From positions 6,696,001 to 6,760,000 of the forward strand of contig NZ_CP108364.1 in NCBI RefSeq assembly GCF_035946055.1: a DNA stretch of 64,000 nucleotides. The letters are read 5' to 3'. The DNA comes from Streptomyces sp. NBC_01341 (lineage in GTDB: Bacteria > Actinomycetota > Actinomycetes > Streptomycetales > Streptomycetaceae). Made by a program: the position numbers and the translations under genes. The notes under the pieces were generated by a model, which made no database searches, was not told the origin of the DNA, and was given only the letters and a program-made list of their open reading frames with translations. Positions 42,301 through 50,843 of this stretch are shown here, in pieces (the stretch's first letter is position 1; the number at the start of each line of letters is the position of its first letter).

Positions 42301-43664
42301 ACGAGACGGGCCCGGGCAACGACCCCGGCTCCGGCGCGCCCCGGCACATCTATGACGAGGCCAACCTCATGCTGGGCAGAACGGTCCCGGCGGGAAGCAA
42401 GATCCGCCTGCAGAAGGACGCGGCCAACACCAGTAACTACGCGATCGACTTCGTCAGCCTGGAGCAGGTGTCCCAGGTGGCGAACCCCGATCCGGCCACC
42501 TACACGGTGCCGGCCGGCTTCACCCACCAGGACGTCCAGAACGCCCTGGACAAGGTCCGTATGGACACCACGGGGACCCTCGCGGGTGTCTACCTGCCGG
42601 CGGGTGACTACTCCACCTCCAGCAAGTTCCAGGTCTACGGCAAGGCCGTGAAGGTCGTCGGTGCCGGGCCCTGGTTCACCCGGTTCCGGGCCCCGTCCAC
42701 GCAGGACAACACCGACATCGGATTCCGTGCGGAGGCCAGTGCGAAGGGTTCGTCGTTCTCGAACTTCGCGTACTTCGGCAACTACACGTCCCGCATCGAC
42801 GGTCCCGGTAAGGTGTTCGACTTCTCGAACGTCTCCGACATCGTGATCGACAACATCTGGAACGAGCACATGGTGTGCCTCTACTGGGGCGCCAACACCG
42901 ACAACGTCACGATCAAGAACTCGCGGATCCGGAACATGTTCGCCGACGGCATCAACATGACCAACGGGTCCACGGACAACCATGTCACCAACAACGAGGC
43001 GCGGGCCACGGGCGACGACAGCTTCGCGCTGTTCTCGGCGATCGACTCCGGGGGCTCGGACATGAAGAACAACGTGTACGAGAACCTCACGTCCATCCTC
43101 ACCTGGCGGGCCGCGGGTGTGGCCGTGTACGGCGGCTACGACAACACCTTCCGCAACATCCTCATCGCCGACACCCTGGTGTACTCGGGGATCACGGTCA
43201 GTTCGCTGGACTTCGGCTACCCGATGAACGGATTCGGGACCGGACCCACCGCGATCGAGAACGTGTCGGTCGTCCGGTCCGGCGGCCACTTCTGGGGGAC
43301 GCAGACCTTCCCCGGAATCTGGCTGTTCTCGGCCTCCAAGGTCTTCCAGGGCATCAGGATCTCGCACGTGGACATCGTCGACCCGACGTACAGCGGGATC
43401 ATGTTCCAGACGAACTACGTGGGAGGCCAGCCGCAGTTCCCGATCAAGGACACGGTGCTCACCGATATCTCGATCACGGGCGCGCGCAAGAGCGGTGACG
43501 CCTTCGACGCGAAGTCGGGCTTCGGGCTGTGGGCCAACGCGATGCCGGAGGCGGGCCAGGGGCCGGCCGTCGGTGAGGTCACGTTCAACGGGCTGAAGCT
43601 CAGCGGCAACGCCCAGGACGTGAAGAACACCACCTCCTCATTCAAGATCAACATCAACCCTTAG
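39378..43664 (+). CDS. Secreted multidomain GH87-like alpha-1,3-glucanase (mutanase)
   Basis: 1428 residues with signal peptide ending ASAAD. Domain order: two F5/8-type C (discoidin) domains (GRPAAASSAGEYVARNVTDGNQATYW and GRTLTASSYTEVYVASNGND), two FN3 domains each starting TQAPxAPSGLA, a third discoidin-like domain, two CARDB-type domains (DLQVTAVSASP, DLVASAVTTSP), a CBM6/35 domain (YDMYEAEDGVAGGGAKVV) and a right-handed beta-helix (from about residue 1040). In the helix D1190 (FADGIN) and the pair D1213-D1214 (GDDSFAL) match the acidic cluster I recall for GH87 glucanases. The following alpha-glucosidase operon supports alpha-glucan as substrate. The ATG at 39378 is preferred over the upstream GTG at 39345. 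Confidence 0.85.
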   Translation: MRAQRWRLRALSAVVTTSLLMIGWPALTASAADGPNIASGRPAAASSAGEYVARNVTDGNQATYWEGTGGALPQWVQTDLGSTARVDEVRLKLPAGWESRQQTLSLQGSADGTSFSTLKTSAAYTFSPGASNEVRISFPATQTRFVRVNITANTGWQNAQLSELEVRAAGESSANLAAGRTLTASSYTEVYVASNGNDGNRASYWESRNNALPQWIQADLGSSVRVDRVVLRLPDGWGERTQTLKIQGSTNGSDFTDLTASKAYAFNAAGGQATTISFDATTTRYVRVLVTANSVQPAAQLSELEIYGPATGDTQAPSAPSGLAYTEPATGQIRLTWQASSDDTGVTGYDIYAGSALLTSVAGGVTTYTDTRPAGESVSYYVRARDAAGNVSGNSNTVTRAGDSGDTQAPTAPSGLAFTEPASGQIKLTWQASTDNKAVTGYDIYANNVLRKSVAGDVTTYTDTQSAATTVSYVVRAKDAAGNISGASNTVTRNGSTSGASDLAVSKPITASSVVHTFVAANANDNSLTTYWEGAGGSYPNTLTVKLGANADTESVVVKLNPDSSWGARTQNIQVLGREQDATSFTSLVAAKDYAFSPATGNTVTIPVTARVADVQLKFTSNTGSGAGQVAEFQVLGTPAPNPDLQVTAVSASPAAPVESDAITLSATVRNSGAVASPAGKLDFQLGGSKVATASVGALAAGASAQVTASIGARDAGTYTLGAVVDPAGEIIEQNETDNAFTAGTPLVVKPVSSSDLVASAVTTSPSAPSDGDTVTFSVAVKNQGSVASASGSHGITLTLLDSKGATVKTLTGAYNGAIAAGATTSPVPLGTWTAANGSYTVKVVLADDANELPVKRANNTSTESLFVGRGANMPYDMYEAEDGVAGGGAKVVGPNRTVGDIAGEASGRKAVTLNSTGEYVEFTTRATTNTLVTRFSIPDSTGGGGIDSKLNVYVDGTFLKAIDLTSKYAWLYGNETGPGNDPGSGAPRHIYDEANLMLGRTVPAGSKIRLQKDAANTSNYAIDFVSLEQVSQVANPDPATYTVPAGFTHQDVQNALDKVRMDTTGTLAGVYLPAGDYSTSSKFQVYGKAVKVVGAGPWFTRFRAPSTQDNTDIGFRAEASAKGSSFSNFAYFGNYTSRIDGPGKVFDFSNVSDIVIDNIWNEHMVCLYWGANTDNVTIKNSRIRNMFADGINMTNGSTDNHVTNNEARATGDDSFALFSAIDSGGSDMKNNVYENLTSILTWRAAGVAVYGGYDNTFRNILIADTLVYSGITVSSLDFGYPMNGFGTGPTAIENVSVVRSGGHFWGTQTFPGIWLFSASKVFQGIRISHVDIVDPTYSGIMFQTNYVGGQPQFPIKDTVLTDISITGARKSGDAFDAKSGFGLWANAMPEAGQGPAVGEVTFNGLKLSGNAQDVKNTTSSFKININP

Positions 43665-43684
43665 GGGGACACGCACAGACGCGG

Positions 43685-43720
43685 GCGGGGTACCTCCGGG
43701 AGCATCCGGAGGTACCCCGC
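43685..43720 (+). terminator. Terminator hairpin after the glucanase
   Basis: A perfect 15-bp stem (GCGGGGTACCTCCGG and its complement) with a GAGCAT loop, 21 bp after the stop. Confidence 0.85.
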
Positions 43721-43908
43721 TCGCGTAACGCCCTTGCACTCAGAAGTCCGTCTCTTGCGGCATTGGGGGCCGCCTCGTGCCCGAGGGCCTGTGGCGGGCC
43801 TGCGGGTGAGGGGGCTCCGTGCCGGGAGAGCGCCGGACGGCGGTCGCGGGGTGGCCATCGTCGGCGCTCCCTCCCCCCGGGCGCTGACGGCTTTTCATAT
43901 GGCCTACG

Positions 43909-43949
43909 CGTGCCCCGGTACGGCCGCGTGCCCGCCGTACCGGGGCACG
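43909..43949. terminator. Unassigned strong hairpin (orphan terminator?)
   Basis: A perfect 16-bp stem (CGTGCCCCGGTACGGC and its complement) with a 9-nt loop. It lies 189 bp beyond the glucanase terminator with no gene directly before it on either strand. It may be a backup terminator, the end of a small RNA, or a relic. Confidence 0.5.
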
Positions 43950-44118
43950 GCGACCTTCCGGGCACCGGTCGCTTCCGAGCGGGCCCTCGGCGGCCTCCTG
44001 GGGCCCTTCGGGTCGCCGGCGGAGCCGCCGTGGGGGCCGCTCCGCCGTCCGTCGCGGGCTCCCGTGCTGAGTCGTGGAGCCTCCACCCGGTCGTGCGCCG
44101 CATGCGGAGGGATGTCAA

Positions 44119-44134
44119 ACATTTACGAAAACTG
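44119..44134. promoter_or_regulatory. LacI-like site in the alpha-glucoside transporter promoter
   Basis: ACATTTACGAAAACTG shares 11 of 16 bases with the operator at 28487, including the TTTACG.AAAC core, about 100 bp before the binding-protein start. No repressor gene is present in this locus, so a distant regulator would act here. Confidence 0.4.
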
Positions 44135-44235
44135 CGCGAGATATTGCGTTCACATGTTGCCAGTGGTTGAGTGTGCCGCGCCCCGGCAGAGAGTCGGCCG
44201 GGGCCTACCGTGCTCATGCCCGAAGGGGACCACCG

Positions 44236-45648
44236 ATGAGAAGTGCTCGGATTCGCCGTACCCGCCGTGCCTCCGCGGCCGCCGTCGTCACCGCGCTCGC
44301 CCTGACCGCCCTTGCCTCCTGCGGCACGAGCAGCAGCGGCGACGGGAACGACGACTCCGGCAGCGGTTCGTCCGACCCGTCCGCCCCGCTCGACCCGAAG
44401 GCCAAGGTGACGCTGTCGATCGACTGCATGCCGCCGGCCGCGAAGGCCGCCGAGCTGCGCGAGTGGAACGAGGACATCAAGACGTTCAACAAGAAGTACC
44501 CGAACGTCAAGATCAACGGAAAGTCGACGCCGGGCCAGTGCCTGGAGCCGCCGCGCTTCACGGCCATGCTCAAGGGCAAGTCGCAGCCCGACGTGTTCTA
44601 CGCGTACTTCACCGACCTGCAGCAGGTGCTCGACAACGACGGCGCGGAGGACATCACCGCGTACGTCAACGACACCACCGTCCCGGCTCTGAAGGACATC
44701 CAGCCCCAGGTGCTCGACGTCGCCCGCAAGGACGGCAAGCTGTACGCGCTGCCGACCAGCAACTACACCATGGGCCTCATGATCAACCGGAAGCTCTTCA
44801 CGCAGGCCGGTCTGAACCCCGACACCCCGCCGGCCACGTGGGAGGGCGTCCGCGCCGCGAGCAAGAAGATCGCGGCCCTCGGCAAGGGCATCGCCGGCTT
44901 CGGCGAGTACAGCGCCGGCAACAACGGCGGCTGGCACTTCACCGCCACGCAGTACGGCCTGGGCGGGGACGTCGTCGACGCGAGCGGCAAGAAGGCGGCG
45001 TTCAACGACGACAAGGGCAAGCAGGTCCTCCAGCAGCTGCACGACATGCGCTGGGAGGACGACAGCATGGGCAAGACGCAGTTGCTGAAGTGGGGAGATC
45101 TGCAGAAGCAGATCTCCACCGACAAGCTCGGCATGTTCCTCGCCGCGCCCGACGACATCGCCTACATGGTGCAGCAGCTCGGGGCGAAGTACGAGAACTT
45201 CGGGCTCGGGCCGATTCCCGGCGCCGAGGGCACCCTGTTCGGCGGCAACAACTACATGATCAAGAAGGGCAGCTCGCCCGACAAGATCAAGGCCGCCGTC
45301 GCCTGGCTGAACTTCAAGAACCTCACCCCCGGCAAGGGCCAGTTCGAGTGGGCCCGCACCAAGGCCGACGCACTGCCCGTCGGACTGCCGCAGCCGAACT
45401 TCTTCACCGGTGAGAGCAAGACGAAGGACGACGCCGACCGCGCCGCCAACGCCACCATGCCCGTGGAGAACTTCAAGGCATTCATGGACAACCCCGTCCA
45501 GGGCAAGGCCGAACCGCCGAAGGCCCAGGAGATCTACAAGATCCTCGACAACGCGATGTCCGCGGTCCTGACCAACAAGGACGCCGACATCGACAAGCTG
45601 CTCGACACCGCGGAGCAGCAGGTCAACCAGGTTCTGGCGAACCAGTAA
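44236..45648 (+). CDS. Sugar-binding lipoprotein (alpha-glucoside-type CUT1 transporter)
   Basis: A 470-residue solute-binding protein starting at the ATG at 44236. The signal peptide ends LASCGTS (lipobox, Cys29), followed by a Gly/Asp/Ser linker. The MalE-type core includes FNKKYPNVKINGKSTPG, PDVFYAYFTDLQQVLDN, ALPTSNYTMGLMINRKLF and FGGNNYMIKKGS. It lacks the aromatic signature that would identify the sugar, but the neighbouring glucanase and alpha-glucosidase suggest nigero- or maltooligosaccharides. First gene of the operon 44236-49403. Confidence 0.9.
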   Translation: MRSARIRRTRRASAAAVVTALALTALASCGTSSSGDGNDDSGSGSSDPSAPLDPKAKVTLSIDCMPPAAKAAELREWNEDIKTFNKKYPNVKINGKSTPGQCLEPPRFTAMLKGKSQPDVFYAYFTDLQQVLDNDGAEDITAYVNDTTVPALKDIQPQVLDVARKDGKLYALPTSNYTMGLMINRKLFTQAGLNPDTPPATWEGVRAASKKIAALGKGIAGFGEYSAGNNGGWHFTATQYGLGGDVVDASGKKAAFNDDKGKQVLQQLHDMRWEDDSMGKTQLLKWGDLQKQISTDKLGMFLAAPDDIAYMVQQLGAKYENFGLGPIPGAEGTLFGGNNYMIKKGSSPDKIKAAVAWLNFKNLTPGKGQFEWARTKADALPVGLPQPNFFTGESKTKDDADRAANATMPVENFKAFMDNPVQGKAEPPKAQEIYKILDNAMSAVLTNKDADIDKLLDTAEQQVNQVLANQ

Positions 45649-45736
45649 CGGACGTGCGGAGGCCGGGCCGGGCGGGCCCGGCCCCGCACCCGGACCGTCC
45701 GTCTGCGAGCGACTGCACCGGCACCGAGGAGAGACC

Positions 45737-46699
45737 ATGTCGGCCCCCACCCTGTCTTCCGGGAAGGCGAGCGCACCGCCACCCGGGCACCACCAGCGCC
45801 CCACCGGGCCGGACTCCACCCGTGAGGAGTTCGTGCGCGCCGTGCGCCGCAACATCTCGGCACACGGCTTCCTGATCGGAGCGGTGCTCTGCTTCTCCTT
45901 CTTCTCCTGGTACCCGATGGTCAGGGAATTCGTCCTGGCCTTCCAGAAGACCGAGGACGGCAGAACCACCTGGGCCGGCTGGTCCAACCTGAGCTACGTC
46001 TTCAACGACCCGGCGTTCTGGCAGGCCTGGCGCAACACCCTGCTCTTCACGGCGCTGGCCCTCGTCCTGGGCTTCGCCGTCCCGTTCGTCGTCGCCGTCG
46101 TGCTCAACGAGTTCCGGCACGCCCAGGGATACCTGCGCCTGCTCGTCTACCTGCCCGTGATGCTGCCCCCGGTCGCGTCGGTACTGCTCTTCAAGTACTT
46201 CTACGACCCGGGCTACGGGCTCTTCAACCGCATCCTGGAATTCCTGCACCTGCCGGCCCTGCAATGGCTCCAGGACCCGGACACCTCCATGCTCTCCGTC
46301 GTCATCGCCTCGACCTGGATGAACATGGGCGGGGCCACACTCATCTACCTCGCCGCCCTCCAGGGGATCCCCGGCGAGCTCTACGAGGCGGCCGAACTCG
46401 ACGGTGCCGGACTGCTCCGCAAGGTCTGGCACGTCACCATCCCGCAGACGCGGCTCATCCTGTCCCTGCTGCTGCTCATGCAGATCATCGCGACGATGCA
46501 GGTCTTCACCGAGCCGTTCCTGCTCACCAACGGCGCCGGCCCCGAGGGCTCGACCACCACCGTCGTCTACCTCATCTACCAGTACGCCTTCAACTTCAAC
46601 AACTACGGCAGCGCGGCGGCCCTCGGACTCGTCCTGCTGATCGTGCTCGCGGGCTTCTCCGCGGTGTACGTACGCCTCAGCCGCAGCAGCGAAGACTAG
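45737..46699 (+). CDS. Sugar ABC transporter permease, MalF type
   Basis: A 320-residue permease with six hydrophobic segments after a 45-residue cytoplasmic leader. The EAA loop ELYEAAELDGAGLLRKVWHVTIP is near residue 215. GAGGAGAG precedes the ATG. It forms the channel with the MalG-type protein encoded 15 bp downstream. Confidence 0.92.
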   Translation: MSAPTLSSGKASAPPPGHHQRPTGPDSTREEFVRAVRRNISAHGFLIGAVLCFSFFSWYPMVREFVLAFQKTEDGRTTWAGWSNLSYVFNDPAFWQAWRNTLLFTALALVLGFAVPFVVAVVLNEFRHAQGYLRLLVYLPVMLPPVASVLLFKYFYDPGYGLFNRILEFLHLPALQWLQDPDTSMLSVVIASTWMNMGGATLIYLAALQGIPGELYEAAELDGAGLLRKVWHVTIPQTRLILSLLLLMQIIATMQVFTEPFLLTNGAGPEGSTTTVVYLIYQYAFNFNNYGSAAALGLVLLIVLAGFSAVYVRLSRSSED

Positions 46700-46714
46700 G
46701 ACGGGAGCACGACG

Positions 46715-47659
46715 ATGGCATCGAACACGCTTGTCTCCCGGCGCGGGGCACGCGGCGCCGGCCGGCGCCGGGACATGGACCGGGGCCGCCAGCGGACCCT
46801 CGTCTCACCGGCCCAGCTCGGCCGCCCCCGCGGAAGGGCCGTCTACTGGATCGTCTTCGCCCTGGTGGTCACGGCCTTCACCCTGGCGTTCCTCGGCCCG
46901 CTCTACTGGATGGTCACCGGCGGCCTCAAGGCCACCCAGGAGGTCGTGCAGAGCCCGCCGACGGCCTTCCCGTCGTCGGTCCACACGGAGAACTACTCCC
47001 AGGCCTGGACCGTGATGGACCTGTCCCGACTGCTCTTCAACACCCTGTACTACGCGTTCGGGGCGCTGGCCTTCCAGTTGGTCCTCGACGTGGCCGCCGC
47101 CTACTCGCTGTCCAAGCTGCGTCCGGTCTTCGGCAAGGTCATCCTCGGCATGATGCTCGCCACCCTGATGATCCCGGCGACCGTGCTCGTGGTCCCGCAG
47201 TACCTCACGGTCCTGGACGTGCCGATCTTCGAGCGCAACCTGCTCAACTCGCCCTGGGCGATCTGGCTTCCGTCGGTCACCAACGCCTTCAACATCTTCC
47301 TGCTGAAGCGGTTCTTCGACTCGATCCCGGGCGAACTCCTCGACGCCGCGGCCATCGACGGCGCCTCGGCGCTGCGCACCCTGCGCAGCATCGTGCTGCC
47401 GATATCGCGGCCGATCCTCGGAGTCGTGTCCATCTTCGCGGTGGTCGGGGTCTGGAAGGACTTCCTCTGGCCCATGCTCACCCTCCCCGATCCGGCGAAG
47501 CAGACCCTCAACGTGGGTATCTACTCGCTGTCCAACGGAGTGCCGCTCAACGTCCTCATCGCCGCGCTCACCATCGCGTCGGTCCCCACGCTGCTCATCT
47601 TCCTGCTCTTCCAGCGCAACATCATGAGCGGTCTCACCGCGGGCGGCCTCAAGGGCTGA
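46715..47659 (+). CDS. Sugar ABC transporter permease, MalG type
   Basis: A 314-residue permease with an Arg-rich cytoplasmic N-terminus of about 45 residues and six membrane helices. The EAA-type loop is changed to LLDAAAIDGASALRTLRSIVLP. GGGAG lies before the ATG. No ATPase gene is in the operon, which again implies use of a shared MsiK-type ATPase. Confidence 0.92.
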   Translation: MASNTLVSRRGARGAGRRRDMDRGRQRTLVSPAQLGRPRGRAVYWIVFALVVTAFTLAFLGPLYWMVTGGLKATQEVVQSPPTAFPSSVHTENYSQAWTVMDLSRLLFNTLYYAFGALAFQLVLDVAAAYSLSKLRPVFGKVILGMMLATLMIPATVLVVPQYLTVLDVPIFERNLLNSPWAIWLPSVTNAFNIFLLKRFFDSIPGELLDAAAIDGASALRTLRSIVLPISRPILGVVSIFAVVGVWKDFLWPMLTLPDPAKQTLNVGIYSLSNGVPLNVLIAALTIASVPTLLIFLLFQRNIMSGLTAGGLKG

Positions 47660-47768
47660 CGCCCCCTCCGAACCGCCGCCTCCCACCAGCACTCCGCCTC
47701 CGGCCCACCATCCGACGCCCCGTGTCCGGGCCGGGGGCGGAGTACCTCCTGCCCGAAAGGAACGTCAC

Positions 47769-49403
47769 GTGGCAGCCATCCGTCCGACCGAGGCCACCGC
47801 ACCGTGGTGGCGCGACGCCGCCATCTACCAGGTCTACGTACGCAGCTTCGCCGACGGCGACGGAGACGGCACCGGCGACCTCGCGGGGGTCCGAGCGAAG
47901 CTGCCCTACCTCGTCGACCTTGGCGTGGACGCCCTGTGGTTCACCCCCTGGTATCTCTCCCCGCTGGCCGACGGCGGCTACGACGTGGCCGACTACCGCG
48001 CCATCGACCCCGCCTTCGGTAACCTCGCCGAGGCGGAGAAGCTCATCGCCGAAGCCCGTGACCTGGGCATCCGCACCATCATCGACGTCGTCCCCAACCA
48101 CGTGTCCGACCGGCACAGCTGGTTCCGCGCGGCCCTGGCCACCCCACCTGGCAGCCCCGAACGCGACCTGTTCCACTTCCGTGAGGGACGCGGCGAGCAC
48201 GGCGAGATCCCGCCCAACGACTGGGTCTCCGAATTCGGCGGCACGCCCTGGACGCGGCTCGACGACGGCCAGTGGTACCTGCACCTGTTCGCCCCCGGCC
48301 AGCCCGACCTCAACTGGGCGCACCCCGCGGTCCGTCAGGAACACGAGGACGTCCTGCGCTTCTGGTTCGAGCGTGGAGTGGCCGGCGTCCGCATCGACTC
48401 CGCGGCCCTGCTCGCCAAGGACCCCGCCCTGCCCGACTTCACCGAGGGCGTCGACCCGCACCCGTACATCGACCGCGACGAGCTCCACGACATCTACCGG
48501 TCCTGGCGGACCATCGCGGACGGGTACGACGGCATCTTCGTCGGCGAGGTCTGGCTGCCGGACTCCGAGCGCTTCGCCCGCTACCTGCGCCCCGACGAAC
48601 TGCACACCGCCTTCAACTTCACCTTCCTCGCCTGCCCGTGGGACGCCGGGCTCCTGCGCTCCTCGATCGACGACACCCTCGCCGAACACGCCCCGGTCGG
48701 CGCCCCCGCCACCTGGGTGCTCTGCAACCACGACGTGACCCGCACCGTCACCCGTTACGGACGCGAGGACACCGGCTTCGACTTCGCGGCCAAGGTATTC
48801 GGCACGCCCACCGACCCGGAGCTGGGCACCCGCAGGGCGCGTGCCGCGGCCCTGCTCTCGCTGGCGCTGCCGGGAGCCGTCTACCTCTACCAGGGGGAGG
48901 AGCTCGGCCTGCCCGAGGCCGACATCCCGCGCGAGCGGATCCAGGACCCGATGCACCTGCGCTCGGGAGGCGTCGACCCCGGCCGCGACGGCTGCCGCGT
49001 GCCCCTGCCGTGGTCCGCCGACGAGCCCTATGCCGGCTTCGGATCGACGGTGGAGCCCTGGCTGCCGCAGCCGGACTCCTGGCCCTCGTACGCGGCCGAC
49101 GGGCAGAGCACCGATCCCGCGTCCATGCTCAGTCTCTACCGGAAGGCGCTGGGGCTGAGGCGCGCCGAGCCGGGTTTCGCCGCGGCCCCCGGCGAGACGG
49201 CGGAGGGCCGGCTGAACTGGCTGCCGTCGGAGCCGGGCGTCCTCGCCTTCGCGCGCACCCACGGCCTGATCTGCGTCGTCAACCTTTCGACCGGCCCGGT
49301 GGTACTCCCCGACCACGACACGGTCCTGCTGACCAGCGCCCCGCTGGACGCCTCCGGCATGCTGCCCGCCGACACCGCGGCCTGGCTGCGCAAGGAGGGA
49401 TAG
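47769..49403 (+). CDS. GH13 alpha-glucosidase (oligo-alpha-glucosidase type)
   Basis: A 544-residue cytoplasmic enzyme starting at GTG after AAAGGAA. The four GH13 motifs are intact: DVVPNH (region I), GVRID with nucleophile D210, FVGEVW with acid/base E260, and CNHDVTR with D322. DGDGTGDLAGVRAKLPYL near the N-terminus and the absence of a signal peptide place it with oligo-1,6- and alpha-glucosidases acting on imported oligosaccharides. As the last gene of the transporter operon, it would release glucose from oligosaccharides made by the GH87-like enzyme. Linkage preference (alpha-1,3, -1,4 or -1,6) cannot be read directly. Confidence 0.92.
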   Translation: MAAIRPTEATAPWWRDAAIYQVYVRSFADGDGDGTGDLAGVRAKLPYLVDLGVDALWFTPWYLSPLADGGYDVADYRAIDPAFGNLAEAEKLIAEARDLGIRTIIDVVPNHVSDRHSWFRAALATPPGSPERDLFHFREGRGEHGEIPPNDWVSEFGGTPWTRLDDGQWYLHLFAPGQPDLNWAHPAVRQEHEDVLRFWFERGVAGVRIDSAALLAKDPALPDFTEGVDPHPYIDRDELHDIYRSWRTIADGYDGIFVGEVWLPDSERFARYLRPDELHTAFNFTFLACPWDAGLLRSSIDDTLAEHAPVGAPATWVLCNHDVTRTVTRYGREDTGFDFAAKVFGTPTDPELGTRRARAAALLSLALPGAVYLYQGEELGLPEADIPRERIQDPMHLRSGGVDPGRDGCRVPLPWSADEPYAGFGSTVEPWLPQPDSWPSYAADGQSTDPASMLSLYRKALGLRRAEPGFAAAPGETAEGRLNWLPSEPGVLAFARTHGLICVVNLSTGPVVLPDHDTVLLTSAPLDASGMLPADTAAWLRKEG

Positions 49404-49435
49404 CGGGGGAGCGGAGGCTGCGGCACAGTGGTCGT

Positions 49436-49753
49436 ATGGACGATCTCAACGCTCTCGCCGACGAGCACCTGTCCGCGGCCCGTGCCGCAGCCCACGGGCG
49501 CAGCGCGCACCTGCTGCTGCGCCAGGAGCCGCTGCGGCAGACGGTGATCGCGCTGACCGCGGGCTCCGCCCTGGACGAGCACAACGCGCCGCCCGCCGCG
49601 TCGCTGCAGGTCCTGCGTGGCGCGGTGCGGATCACCGCCGCGTCCGGGGACGTGGAGCTGGCGGAGGGCCGGCTCCACCCCATCCCCCAGGAGCGGCACG
49701 GGCTGCTGGCCCTGGAGGACGCGGTGGTGCTGCTCACGGCCGTCAACGTCTGA
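49436..49753 (+). CDS. Small cupin-domain protein
   Basis: A 105-residue cupin-like protein. The C-terminal half, with ALDEHNAPPAASLQVLRGAVRITA and HPIPQERHGLLALEDAVVLL, follows the cupin pattern of a short beta-barrel with one His in each motif. Such small cupins may bind metal or small ligands or act as regulators. It starts 32 bp after the GH13 gene and may be read through from that operon, but no functional link is evident. Confidence 0.8.
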   Translation: MDDLNALADEHLSAARAAAHGRSAHLLLRQEPLRQTVIALTAGSALDEHNAPPAASLQVLRGAVRITAASGDVELAEGRLHPIPQERHGLLALEDAVVLLTAVNV

Positions 49754-49794
49754 GCCGGTCTGGAGTACACCCGCGGGATCGAGGCATGAGAGAA

Positions 49795-49845
49795 AGGGAG
49801 GAGGCCGGGTCGTCGTATCACCCGTGACGACGCCCGGCCCTCCCG
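49795..49845 (+). terminator. Terminator-like hairpin after the cupin gene
   Basis: A long imperfect stem: GGCCGGG pairs with CCCGGCC and CGTCGT with ACGACG, with flanking GGGAG/CTCCC also able to pair. Confidence 0.6.
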
Positions 49846-49881
49846 TTCCTCCGCTCCTCCTACGTCCCCCGGAGAATCCGC

Positions 49882-50793
49882 GTGCCCAGCAGGACCGACA
49901 CCTCCCTCGCGGAACACGCCCCGCGCACGGGCGGGCGCACCGCGACGACGAGGCGATGGCGCACCGCTCTGCGCCGGACTCCCGTCTCGCTGTGGAACGA
50001 CGACGTCTCCGACTGGGCGGCGGCCCTCACCTACTACGCGATCCTCGCCCTGCTCCCCGCACTCCTGGTCACGGTCTCCGTCATCGGCCTGGCGAACCCC
50101 GGCGCGACCAACGCCCTGATCGGCGACATCACCGCGATCGCACCGGCCGAGTCCGGCGCGGCCCTGCGCCGCCCCCTGGAGGCTGCCACCCAGGAGCGCA
50201 CGGCGGTGTGGCTCCTCGTCGCCACCGGCGGTGTGAGCGCCATCTGGTCGGCGTCCAGCTACCTGGCGGTCTTCCGGCGGGCGATGCACGCCATGCACCA
50301 CGTGAAGGACACCAGGCCCCCGCTGCGCCAGGCGCACATCATCGTGGCATCGGCCGTCGGGCTGCTCGTCCTGCTGATGGCCAGTGCCTTCGCCCTCGTG
50401 CTCACCGGGCCCCTCGCCCGGTGGCTCGGCCGCCGCATGGGTCTCGCGCAGGCCGGTGAGACGTTCTGGACAGCCCTCAAATGGCCTGTGCTGCTCTGCC
50501 TGGTCGCCTGCCTCATCGTGGTCCTCTTCAACACCGGGCCGCGCTCCGCCCGGGGAGTGCGCCGGGGGCTGCCCGGTGGTGTGCTCGCCGCGTCGCTGTG
50601 GCTGGTCGCCTCGGCCGGCTTCGCCCTCTACGCGACCCACGTCGGGAGCTACAGCCGGCTCTACGGCTCCCTCGCGGGTCTGGTCGTCTTCCTGATCTGG
50701 GTCTGGTTCGCGAACCTCTCCCTGCTGACCGGCGCCCAGTTCAACGTGGAGCTCGCCCGCACGGCGTGCCCGCGGAAGGGCGAGGCGTCCTGA
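49882..50793 (+). CDS. YihY/BrkB-family inner-membrane protein
   Basis: A 303-residue protein from GTG at 49882 (GGAGAA upstream). It has about six membrane helices with the family landmarks NDDVSDWAAALTYYAILALLPALLV, WSASSYLAVFRRAMHAMHHV, and GSYSRLYGSLAGLVVFLIWVWFANLSLLTGAQFNVEL near the end. The family was once named for RNase BN, but that is no longer accepted; its role is unclear, possibly transport or envelope integrity. Confidence 0.92.
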   Translation: MPSRTDTSLAEHAPRTGGRTATTRRWRTALRRTPVSLWNDDVSDWAAALTYYAILALLPALLVTVSVIGLANPGATNALIGDITAIAPAESGAALRRPLEAATQERTAVWLLVATGGVSAIWSASSYLAVFRRAMHAMHHVKDTRPPLRQAHIIVASAVGLLVLLMASAFALVLTGPLARWLGRRMGLAQAGETFWTALKWPVLLCLVACLIVVLFNTGPRSARGVRRGLPGGVLAASLWLVASAGFALYATHVGSYSRLYGSLAGLVVFLIWVWFANLSLLTGAQFNVELARTACPRKGEAS

Positions 50794-50811
50794 CAGGCCT
50801 CCGGGCCCTTG

Positions 50812-50825
50812 TGGGAGCGCTCCCA
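50812..50825. promoter_or_regulatory. Perfect CebR-type operator (14-bp palindrome)
   Basis: TGGGAGCGCTCCCA is identical to the consensus of the binding site of CebR, the LacI-family cellobiose repressor of Streptomyces cellulose and cello-oligosaccharide genes. It lies 18 bp upstream of the GNAT gene and just after the BrkB gene. The perfect dyad could also be a short hairpin, but the match to the known box is exact. Confidence 0.75.
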
Positions 50826-50843
50826 GAAGTGGAGGATGCGGCC

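Larger units (their letters stand above)
43665..44235 (+). other. Intergenic region between glucanase and its transporter operon, 571 bp
   Basis: It holds the glucanase terminator, CTTGCAC and CTTGCGG motifs near 43734-43760, an unexplained second hairpin (43909-43949) and an AT-rich promoter zone with a LacI-like site (44119-44134). No reading frame here has coding support. Confidence 0.6.

Noticed and set aside
43763..44170. Open frame between the glucanase and the transporter operon
   Set aside because: No ribosome-binding site or recognisable family, and it runs through two hairpins and a promoter-like region.
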